Shown one piece after another: positions 50,401 through 62,400 of a stretch of DNA of 64,000 bases. Position numbers and translations under genes: made by a program. Below the pieces are notes generated by a model. It saw only the letters and a list, made by a program, of their open reading frames with translations. It did no database searches and was not told where the DNA came from. The stretch is from Acanthaster planci (Eukaryota > Echinodermata > Asteroidea > Valvatida > Acanthasteridae), in NCBI RefSeq assembly GCF_001949145.1, contig NW_019091553.1, positions 146,811 to 210,810 of the forward strand, in the 5' to 3' direction. Every line of letters starts with the position of its first letter. Position 1 is the stretch's first letter.

Positions 50401-53400
50401 TTTTTATATTATCAAATCAGATTGGAAATTACGTGATATTTAGAGGGAGAATTTTACAACGGAAAAATAGCTTCAAACGTCAACGAATGGGCCTTTAAAA
50501 ACGACGAGATTTTTCATCTTTCGACTACGGCCACAACCAGATTTGATACTAACGTCACAGATAATATCACCATCTATCTAAAATGGTTGAATTCGGGTAA
50601 ATATGTACCTAGTCCAGTCAGGGCACGGACTATTCCAACGATTGCCAAAATCTACCGCAACGGTAAAGCCGCCATGACACAACATGCACTGTCCGTGTTC
50701 TCATTGGTTGACAATGACATCATTGGGAAAGCTCTGTCACAAACGTGTAGATCGTGCACCTCTGTATGTATGTGCACAGTATGGATCCGCTGTACATGTA
50801 CCATGTGTCCACACACAGCAAAGAACAGATTTCTTGGGAGGATACATATCAATCAGTTAATTCATGAATTTCTCTTTTAGTATTTTTTATTGTCTTGCGG
50901 TTTAAATTGAACTGAAGGGCATTTTAACAAATTAGTGTCCATTACTCACATGGGACTGTTAAATAGGCATATTCATATCCATTTCTGAGGGAAAACAATA
51001 ATAGAACCAATAATAAAGCACAGATGACGGAGGATTTTTTTTTCGGGATTTTTAATGAAACTTTCCAAAACACATGAAAACAAAACTTTTTGTTTAATAT
51101 ATTTATACCAACTGGTTACATAATAGAAGACAACATACTTGACAATAAACATGTACGTGTGCATAACCACCTTTCTTTTTACATTTAAAACTTACTGCAA
51201 ATATAAATAACAGCTGCCTCTTTGCAAAACTATTAAAACACTGAATACTGTTTTCCCCACAATGAAATAAACCAACATATTTGGCAAGTATTAATACCTG
51301 TGTAGCAAGTGGAATGTAACTCAATATTATGCAGACTCCATAAAGACTAATGAAAGCCATGTTTGATTCAATATTTCGTTCTTTATTCAGAACATCTTCA
51401 GGAAGTGGAATGTCAGGTGCTATTTCGAGTGGACCTTGACTGTAAAATATAAATAAACAATAAAGATAAATTTTAGTTAGAAATATATGATTGCAGTTTT
51501 GCACCATGTTGTTAATCTGCACTTGTTGCTGAATGTTATGTGAAGGCCAGAAAGTGGCCGGTGGCTTATAAATAACTACAATGTATAAATATTCTTGTGA
51601 AACAAACAATGGCAATTTTGTTGGTCCACAAATACATATGCAAAGAAACAAAAATAATTTTTCAACAACTTAACTTTTTTTTCAAAAGAGCTTTGGCATA
51701 AGACAACTTCCATCTTTAACTAAGAAAAAAAAACATCAAGAGCTCTACATGTAGTAGTCTAAGTTGTCACTAAAGAATTTCACAATGCAGAGTGTACATG
51801 TACCAATAAACTAGAGGTCATCTTTGGCAATATCTCAAAATTAGTAAACACATAAAAACAAACACATTAAAAATAAGTTATAATCTTTGGTTGACATACA
51901 CGTATGAGGCAAAGTGTTTGGGCATATTGTCCAAAAAAGGTATAAAAACTCTAAAAGAAAGACAACCGTATATTGTTTATAAAATGGAGTTGGATATAAA
52001 TGCCAATGTTGAAACTTGTCGCTACTGTCAAAGAAATGACAACCAAGCTGCCCACAAACATTCCCCAAGTGAATGTTGTGGCTCACACGTGAGGCATCCA
52101 AACTTTCACTGTCCTGCCGAGGAAGAATTCCACTGCACACCAGCTTAGCAGTTGGAAAGATCTCGCGTACGAANNNNNNNNNNNNNNNNNNNNNNNNNNN
52201 NNNNNNNNNNNNNNNNNNNNNNNNNNNNNNNNNNNNNNNNNNNNNNNNNNNNNNNNNNNNNNNNNNNNNNNNNNNNNNNNNNNNNNNNNNNNNNNNNNNN
52301 NNNNNNNNNNNNNNNNNNNNNNNNNNNNNNNNNNNNNNNNNNNNNNNNNNNNNNNNNNNNNNNNNNNNNNNNNNNNNNNNNNNNNNNNNNNNNNNNNNNN
52401 NNNNNNNNNNNNNNNNNNNNNNNNNNNNNNNNNNNNNNNNNNNNNNNNNNNNNNNNNNNNNNNNNNNNNNNNNNNNNNNNNNNNNNNNNNNNNNNNNNNN
52501 NNNNNNNNNNNNNNNNNNNNNNNNNNNNNNNNNNNNNNNNNNNNNNNNNNNNNNNNNNNNNNNNNNNNNNNNNNNNNNNNNNNNNNNNNNNNNNNNNNNN
52601 NNNNNNNNNNNNNNNNNNNNNNNNNNNNNNNNNNNNNNNNNNNNNNNNNNNNNNNNNNNNNNNNNNNNNNNNNNNNNNNNNNNNNNNNNNNNNNNNNNNN
52701 NNNNNNNNNNNNNNNNNNNNNNNNNNNNNTTAAAAAAATTCCTGAAAAAGATGAAATCTCGTGCGCAAAAAGTGTCACAGAAAAACTGCACGCACTTCGC
52801 CCACATGCTAAAATTTACATCAAATGAAAGCTTATCGCTTTCTCTTTCGATCTGTAGTGATAGTTTTCGTCATTGTTACCTAGTCCAGTCAGGGCGCAGC
52901 AAGTAAAAACGCAAATGAAAACAGCCACAGCATTACGCCTTAACTTTAGACGTGCAAAAAAACGGCTAAAAGTGGTTTAAACTGGGTATTTTTACCACCA
53001 TTCGAATCGGAATAACGTGTTCTTTCTACTTACCAGGCCATCTTGGATGCCCACTACTTCTTTTAGAACGTGTAGTTCGTTACAAAAGATCGGTTGAAAT
53101 CTCGCAACAACGCGCGGAACTCTCGCAGCTATTTCGTACACGTTTGGCTGAGCACATAAAGTTCGGGATTTGACCTCATTATCGCGAGCGCTGCGGACTG
53201 ACTGTAACCTTTAGAGAAAAGTCACTCAAAATTCTTCTTGTCAGTCTTCTTGAGGCAACATTTAAATTTCTTTGAATGGCATTCTAAACTGCATGTATCA
53301 AATAACCAAAATGTAGTAAAAACAAACTAATACAAATTTATGTAACCGTTAAATAACCTTTCACTCCACTCTTTCTGAACTGTGTTACCTGGCACTCAAA

Positions 53401-56400
53401 ATAATGTGACATGTACCTCAGACCTTATTTCAAAATTCTTTACATTTTACAATTGATATTAATGCCAACCTTTTCTATTGGTGCAGTTTTTGTGGCAAGC
53501 TAAAGGATGTGCCAAAGCAGCTCATTTGAAGCAAGGTTGTGAGATAGTTGTGAGCTATCTACCTCTCAGTCATGTTGCTGCACAACTCTTTGATATCTAC
53601 ATACCTTTGGTCACCAGCGGAGCAGTCTACTTTGCCCAACCTGACGCACTCAAGGTGATTCAGATACATGTTTCTGGCATGCTAATGTTTGGATTGAGTT
53701 GTCACAACTGAAATAAAAGTATGTTTATGCACACACTGGTACAGTGTCTCTAAATGTCGGTAAGTTGGAAAAAAGTCAAACCCACACTAAATGTTGTAAA
53801 CAAGGCATTGGTCATTGGTCTGTTAGTCTTACCCTTTACATGCCAGTCTCATTACAGATATCTTTAAACATAACATATATTGTGTAATTTGTAAAGGCAC
53901 CCCTTATGAGTTGTTGAATTTTCAATCCAGTCAAAGGGTTTGGTTGTGGTTACATACATGTATGTGTAATTTCCATTATCACACATTTGGACTACTCTAT
54001 ACCTTAGCTCAGTCCACAGTACATAGTCAGTGGAATAGTTAACATTTGGGCCGAGTGTTTGAATTGGATATTCCACCAGAGTGATATGTAGTGAATACTT
54101 ACTGGAAAAAAATCTTGAAATGCTTGTTTTATATTGGGTGCTCTGAGATTTTTGTCATGGCTTACCAGCATGGGACACAAAAGGTGACGGCGGAGGAACC
54201 CATGCAGTAAGGGGTCATCCATTTTTGTCATCATTTTCACGAGAGTACAAAGCTTACGGGGGGGAGGTTGAATTGGTTGCGTACTTTATTAGAAACATGT
54301 TCAAAATGACGATTATCATGGACCGGCCAACTGTCACCCCCCCAACTATTGCATGAGTGCAGAGAGTGCACAGGACTCTGATACATCATTCATACAAGTT
54401 CGGGCAATGGCTGTTTCTTAACCACTCGAGGATTTTGCCCAATGTCATATAAGTACCAGGCAAAATTCACTAACGTTGAGGTCACTGTCACGTGAAACAG
54501 TTTTCGAGCACCCCCAAAGCTCTGCTACGCCGTGCGTTGTACATGTACATGTATGAGGTTGGTACCCAGACACAGGTGTATTTTACAGTTTATTTATGTA
54601 CGCATTTTCCCTTGTGTGGAAAGGTGCCCTGCTAAATGCACAGTGTGCATTCATACACGCAAGTTTGCACATGTACATGTACGTAACAATGCAAAAATTC
54701 ATTGTAACTGTACAGTTTTTACCACTTTTTATAAGTTTTTGTGAAGAGGAAAACAAATCAAATCAAGGTACATTTTCTGACCGCTATTCTTGGACACAAA
54801 AAACGGACACTTTTATTGTAAGAAAAAAGTACCTGTTCTCATATTTTTAATTGCCCAAACTGAAAAAGGAAATTTGTTCCAGGCAATCAGAAAACTGTGA
54901 ATGTGGAGGCTTGTCATGGACAGTGTTTTTCCTCCTGCTATTATTTTCTGGTCGTCTACTGCACTTTAACAGCCGTACATTGTGAATTAGAATGGGTCCT
55001 TACGCACCAAAGAGAAATCATCATTTTTTGGTATTCATTTTGTACTCCTTTAGAAGGGGAGGGAGGCAGGAATAAGAGTACACTTTGTTTTGAAAATGAT
55101 GACAAATGGATGAGCCCTAAGTTGCTGTCACAGTAGCAGTGACTGCTGTCGCGGTGATGTTATTTTTGGTCATGACTTTGAAACCTTCAAATGCACTCTA
55201 GTAGTAAGTGGATTCATTTTCAGTCAGAAACTTCCAGTCTTGTATCAATAAAAATTGAATCAGTAATACACAGTGCCAGTGGTTTCCCTTGAGATGAAGC
55301 CTCTCATGCTGATGCAGAATAGGTTATAAGCAGTATAGGTTATAAGCAGTGTTGTAGGTCTTGAGACTGGTCTTGGTCTCGGTCTCGATAGGTGCGTTCT
55401 TGGTCTTGGTCTCAGTCCCCTTTGGTCTCAATATTATATCTGATCTCATGCCGAGACCAGCAATATGCAGCATTTACATGTACTTGTCACATTTTCAATC
55501 AATTACATGTACTTTGTGTTTGCTTTGAATTTTTTTTATTTCAATTGACATTTAGTGCACTTGGTAATCTCGGTCTTGGTCTTGAACTATCTTGGTCTTG
55601 ATCCCTCTTAAAGTTCTTGGTCTCGGTTCCTCTTAAACTTCTAGTCTCAGTCTTGGTCTCAGTCTCAGAATTAAGACATTCAAATGATAAACAGTGCAGT
55701 CAAGTTTGTTTAACACTAGGGAAATACTACTAATGTCCCTTCCAACCCCAAACCTGTGTGTGTCATACATGCCTGCTGTACAATGTGCCAGTATGTATTT
55801 GTAGATTTTGGCTATGTTTTGGTAACTCTTTAATCACAGCATTTATATTTGTTGTTTAATCTGTAGGGTACCTTAGTAAACACACTCAGAGAAGTCCGTC
55901 CTACAGGGTTTATTGGAGTTCCTAGAGTATGGGAGAAGATACAAGAAAAGTTGAAGTCCATTGGTGCCAACAATTCTGGTTTGAAGAAGAAAATATCTGA
56001 TTGGGCTAAAGACATTGGACTGAGAGGAAACATCGCTCTGGAGAAACGGTGAGTCATGAGGTCAAGATGGTCAGTGAAGAGAAGGGGAAATGATAGCAGA
56101 ATATCGTCAATTACACATAACACAAGCCAGGTTTTTGTCATGTCACTTGGTTACTCCACATTGTAAGAAGATGGAGCCCTCTCCTCATGTACATATATCT
56201 CAAGAGGATATTAATGGAATGATTGTTATTCATTATCATGTACATGCATTTAAATAAATATGCCTTATTTGTGACATGGACCGTGACTGTCCTTGAATCC
56301 ATTTGAGTTGTTTACCCTTAAATGGGAAGGTTTATGATCCTACAGTTTTGCATATTCATCTGGATTTAAAAATACATTTCTGTCCATACATGTGCGTTGG

Positions 56401-59400
56401 AATGATTCCTTGGAACTTAATGAGGTTATGCTTGTAATTGAATTGTTCTCCATCGATTCTCTTCATTCCTTGTCCTCTGAAGCATTTTTAAATGTTTGTC
56501 AGGGTTTGCCCTTCATTTCAACTGGCAGACCCAATATTGCATTCCCTGAAATTTTCATGGAAATACACTGTAATTGGAATAATGTGGAATATTTGGAATT
56601 CTGTGATTAAAGAAGGACACCGTGCTGTGTTGCCTATGTGTAGTGTAGTGAGTCCCGCAGTGTTTTGATCATTTTGATAGATCCTGATAGATCAACTTGC
56701 TTTGATCTCTCAGTCTTTCTGCCAAGGGGTAAGTTTCTGGTCCTCGTAATCAGGCTCATCTTACCATCATAGCTTCCATTTCCTCCTGGGCTGGTTTGCC
56801 AAGACTGCAAGGATTTCTTTTTGTCACTGGCATTCTTTGTATTTTGCCCTCCAATTTTGTGACCCCTGCCTTGACATGTACACGTATGTGGAAACAGTCA
56901 CCGCACAAATGAGTCAACAGCATTGCAGTATTTTTTCAAAATAACAGCTTCCGTGTTTGCAGTAATATTAGTGACCAACAAAACAGGATTGGTCACAATT
57001 TCTTACACCTGTCTGAGAAGGCATATTAAAGTGGATTGCTTGTAATAATGTCTCTTTTAATATGTTGCCGCTCATTGACATGCCAGTGCATTGGAGTATA
57101 ATCAGCTGAGCTGGTGGCAATATATATGGGGAGCAATCAGGTATTTATCCATTTGCTGTTCTTGGGTTACACATTAAACGTGTCCATAGTTCTTACTTTT
57201 TTGAAAGGTTTATGTGTGTTATTGCATGCAAATTTTAATTCAGTTTTTGCTGAGCTCCTACAGCAATTGTATTGTCCAGAGGATAGTCGTGATAATGGCA
57301 TGATATTTTGTTTTATTTTGATTATTTTCATGCGTTATTCATTTTGAATGGATCACATTGGTTTGCAGTCTACACCTTTATCAAGCTGCGCCTATTAGGA
57401 CCTTCAGTAAATGCACCAATATTGACAAAAATGTCAGTTGTCTACAGTGTTCACTTTCCCATCGCATCGCATTTTGCAACACAATATCAACCAAAGGCTA
57501 TTCACTTTGTAAAATAAACTGCACTTTGTACGAAGCAAAAGAAATGTACATGTACACAGGGCTTTTTCCAATCTCCATGCTGACATACTGGTAGATGCAT
57601 GAAACAATTTGATTTACACATACTGCTGGGCACATTGTCCTTTGAAATACACAATATGCAGAAATCCAGTCTGTGAGGAGCAGACTTCATTGGTTCCCAT
57701 GCAACTTGTGCACACTTAAGATACCCAAAGTAGAGAAACATTTACTCTCATGCATTTTGCAAGCAATGCTCCATGGTGTGCAGGTAGCATGTAGAGTACT
57801 GGTACAATGACGGACTAACAACATGCGGACATTGTTTCATTGATCACAGTCGGACATTACGTAAAGTTTTGACTGCTGAATGTGTCTAATAGAAGTTGAA
57901 AGTGGTGCAAATGTAAAATTAATTAATGGAAGTATGAAAAACAAGTTCAACTGATACACGTACAGAATTTTAAAAAACAGAGAGGGATGTTTCGTTTTGG
58001 ACTAATGTGACTTATGCTAAGTTACAGAAGATCAATGCACATGTACAGCATAGTGCATCGTGTGCTGCCAAATTTTAATGTACATATGGTACACGTACCT
58101 CTCATCAGGAAATCATCGCAAGCCACACAAGAAATCCAACACAAGCATTTACACTTTTTCTTGCAAAATAAAAGCAACATGTAGATTCCTTCGACAGTAC
58201 AATGTAGTTTCTCAGAAAAATGGGGAAGGATACTCGGGTGTTTTTTGCCATTGGTGTTCATTATGTGCAGCCAGTTTTAGTCAGCTCCTGTGTGCAGGTA
58301 TTTTTACCCATATTTTCAGGTACTTTATGCCTACTTTACCAGCTTTCACAATTTTCTAGCCCTTAGACTGAGAATCCACTGACATTTCAAAGATGGATTT
58401 GCGCCGGGGAGATGTGAATTTATTTTGAATTTTTGCCCTGCCCAACATGTATTTTAACACTGTATGCTCAGTGTATGCCCCCGAAGGCTTGTGAAAAAAC
58501 CACAAGCGTACTCGGGTGGGACTCAAACCCACGACCTCCTGCTTACTAGTGCAGACATCTTAACCACTCGACCACCGAGCTTGCCCGTGTTGGCTGGCTG
58601 GTTCGAAATCCACTGACATCTCTGATTAGGACATGATTAGAAAAGCTTGATTTGTTTGTTCTGAATATGATTTGAAAGACCATTGTTGACGATTGTGATG
58701 TTTGCTTTATTGTATTCCTTTGTTCTATATTCAGTGATTTCGTGCAATTGCTTGTGATAAAACACTGCTACACAAAACTAGGTAATTGTTCTGCATGCCA
58801 AATTTGAAGGAATGCAAACACTGGTTAGACATGCGCATTTCGGTTGAATCATCCTACCCTAGTTGTATGTGACCTTGTTCAAATCTCAACTCCTCATTGT
58901 GGTGAAGATACAATCCACTGAATGGAATGGCCCAACCTTCTGTTTATGTTCTCTCATTTGTGTCTGCGATTTCACTTCAGAAACCTTTGAACATCAAAGT
59001 TACAAAAATAAACTCCATATACGGTACATGTACAATTGTACATGTACCTTTTGTCATTAACCCAAGGATTTCCCTAGATTTGGGGATTTAAGATTGCTAG
59101 ATAGACCTGTAGACAAGTATACAGGTCCTGTATGTACATGTATGTTTACATTGTTAACCTCACACAGGGATTCATAACATAATTACTTTTACTTGACTCG
59201 TTTTAGGTAAGTCCTTTGGGTAAATGCTTCAGTAGTGACATCATGTACACTTTTAAAAACGTATAGTCTTAGAAATCTATGCCGACAAGATTGAATTGAT
59301 TGCAGAATGTTAATGTTATGTTGTACAAAACATGGTTCCCCTAGGGTACCACCAAAAAAGCAGGTTTTCCCTCGCAAACAAAGTCAGCCAAACACATGGT

Positions 59401-62400
59401 TGAAAACTAGGCATAATCATAATACATGTAGCCTTAAAGGTAAAAAGGGGAAGGGTTCATGGGACTAATGGCTCGTCCCAAAAGAGGACTTTTGTGTCCA
59501 TAGAAAGGTCTTCTTTGGATATAACATTCGTATAATTTTTCCCAGAGGTGTACAAAATGCCCACAAATTTACTCTCCCAAACAAGTACCTGTAACACCTC
59601 AGAAAGATCATGAAGATTATGAAGAAATCATCACCTCCATTTCTGACACATGTACCGTCAAAATTGTGGAGCCAAATAGTGGAGCAAGTGAAAAAGAAAG
59701 TAATGAGGGTAATTATAACCTGCAGGGTTTAATTGTCTCTAGTGTTTACTCTGCATACGTCATACAACTCCTAATTTCATTACCTCCAATAACATTCTTA
59801 GCAATTCTTAGGTTTGGAGCTGTGAAGTTATCAGAAGCATTTAAATGTCATTACTTTCACAAGCTACTGTATCATTACACAAAACCGCCGTCCAAACTGT
59901 GCTGCTACGGTGTATGGGCCAAGGATCCATTTTATCAGGGTACTAGAATTATGCAGTACACATGTACAAGCAGATGTCAGATGTGCCCACAATAGCCATG
60001 AACTGTTGAATCATGTGGTGTAAATGTGGCATACATGTTATGGTTCTTCATGGGAAGGGGATGCATGTTAAGTATTTATGCAAATTTTTTTTAGAATGGT
60101 ATTTACATGTAATTTGTCTGCTGATTGTTTGAAGTGTCTTCATATAAAGTGATAGTTTGTTACCTCACCATTTTTTCTTTCTTTCCGGTGTTTATGTCAT
60201 GTTCATCAGAAATGCTTGGACATTTCATGCTTTTTTTTTTTTCATTATTTTTTATATTCATGAAGCATGCTCCTTCCACATGGTACAAAAACCATTGGCT
60301 GTTGGACTTGGCCAGGAGCATAGCTTGGGCTTTCACTATCAAGGCAACTTTTTCTGCTTTGTTCAGATTTCAAAAAGTCAGGGATCAACATCATGTAGAG
60401 TTGAACCCTGTAACTGCATATTGTTAAAGAACCTTCATTTTGCAAAAAAGGGTATTCTTACATTAAAACTGAATTCTTTGTTTTTGCTACCAGGCGGCCT
60501 TTGCCATGGGGATGGACGTTGGCTAACCTGATGGTTTTCAAGAAGGTACCGTTTGATGTACATGTATTTGAATGAGAAATTGTGAATGATCTTAGTAGTC
60601 GACATAATATCAGACATTATTTATTCATAATATGCTGCCTTTTTATTATTGGGCAATGTCTTCAAGTGCTTCATGGTTTCAATCCATTACTACTATTACC
60701 ATTATTATTAACACTCATATAGTGCCTTATTCCTTAAGGCTCTAAGGTGCTTTACAATCAGGATCAGAGATCAATTTTATGCAGAGAGATCAGTGCACTC
60801 TATTCTCTAGTCTTTACTGACACCTGTTTACATGTATACTCATTGGGAGGATAGACTCAAGATGAGATATACATGTACAAGAACCAAAGCACTGTTATCC
60901 ATATTGTGTTATCAACTCTAATTCAGCTACACTGTCACACATTTGAATATAGTGCTGTACACAAAATGATAAAGGATGGGGATAGACAGAAGAAAACACT
61001 AGCTCATGTGTAATGAGCCAGGTCAGTATTTCAACAGTATATGCCCTTCATAATGAAACATGTTAGAACTTGGAGGTCATGTGCACATGTGAGGTTGGTG
61101 CTATCAGCATGGCTGTACATGCTAACTCACATGTGCTGATCAAGTTTGAGTTTGTATTCTTTGTTCTGGAACGACCTTTGTCTTTCTGAACACCAACCTG
61201 GCTCATTCTCTCTGAAGGATGTAAATGGCTTTTTTACTGTGACCAGAATGTTGTGCTTTCAGGTTCGTCATGCTCTGGGATTGGATCGGTGTTTCTTGAC
61301 CTTCTCTGCTGGTGCACCGATAGCAACAGACACACTCAACTACTTCCTGAGTCTCAATATCCCTATCTATGACATATATGGAATGAGTGAAAGCTCAGGT
61401 ACATGGACCAGTGTTTAGCATGTTTTTATTGACACAGATAGTTTTAAAAGGCTTTTTATCCCTGACCCTCCTCAATCCTCCAAATCCTTTGGATGGTTTG
61501 AAGGATTTGGGAGGATTGAGGAAGACGTAAAATTATGTGGCTGATTGCAAAGGATGCATTTATGCTCCACCATGCCTACAAATGAAATCCTCCATACTGC
61601 TCCAAGATACCAGTCGCACTGCCTCGACATAATGACAGGAATTATAGGAGGATTTTGAAAGGTTGAGGCAGTGGGCACCCCTCAAAGGAGCATATTCAAG
61701 AAATAAAGGATTTTAGAGGATTGAGGATGAATGCAATTTTTTTTCATGGACAATTGGGAGATTTTGGAGGATGGAGGATGGTGCCAAGCAAAAAGGCCTA
61801 GAGGTTAGGGTGAAAGGGTAGCTGTGATCAATTTGTTTTAACATAACCATTCAAACAAAAACTCTTTTTTTTTCTGGGTTAAACTTATTGTTAACTTTTG
61901 TTTTGACTATTTCAAAGGGTACCTTTTTGGTTGTTATGGCAATGAGTATTTCCATATTTTTGAGCAAAACTGTGATGTTATTTCAGGAGAAAAGCCTCAA
62001 TGCTACTTCAGTTTGTACACAAAAAAAGTTCTGCATTTTTGTTGATATTGCTGGACTGTTTATTTTGCCTGATAAGCATAAATAACCACTTGTGATGGCA
62101 AATGAACCGGTGAGAATGGGGCCCTCAATCATGAATATGTGTGGGGTGTAATAATGTTGATATACCTGTAGATCATTACAAATATAAAGGGAGTTTTCCC
62201 ACCTCGTGTTTGTGTTTGGGGCATTATTTCTAACATTGGAATCTACTTGTACAGGTACATGTAGGTGTGGAATATTTGAACTACATGTAAGTGAAACTAT
62301 GTCCATCTGTGAATCAGTATCAAGTAGTTGGATGTTCTGCTAGCGAGAGCAAGACTTTCTGTTGAGTTAAAAACTCCAGTAGGGGGGGATAAAGTTAGGC

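Larger units (their letters stand above)
50209..53213. mobile_element. Possible composite insertion in ACSBG intron 7
   Basis: GGTAACCAGTCAGTCCGCAGC at about 50209, split here as GGTAACCAG and TCAGTCCGCAGC, is mirrored near 53193-53212 as GCTGCGGACTGACTGTAACC. Inside, CCTAGTCCAGTCAGGGC appears twice in the same orientation (50610 and 52880). TACATGTA motifs thin out between these ends. A retroelement esterase fragment and an N gap lie inside. The outer ends beyond about 20 bases are not complementary, so a single element is not proven. Confidence 0.4.

Noticed and set aside
52083-52806. Open frames of 190-320 codons
   Set aside because: They consist mostly of N bases of the assembly gap; only the 51979-52173 part carries signal.
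58511-58580. Functional tRNA gene on the minus strand
   Set aside because: The acceptor stem is imperfect, the anticodon loop has eight bases, and it sits inside a unit with target-site duplications, so it is the head of a SINE.
59603-59708. Exon-like block between ACSBG exons 9 and 10 with CAG acceptor and gtaatt donor, open in two frames
   Set aside because: Including it would break the frame into exon 10 (immediate TAA), and exon 9 joins exon 10 directly with the spacing expected for the family.
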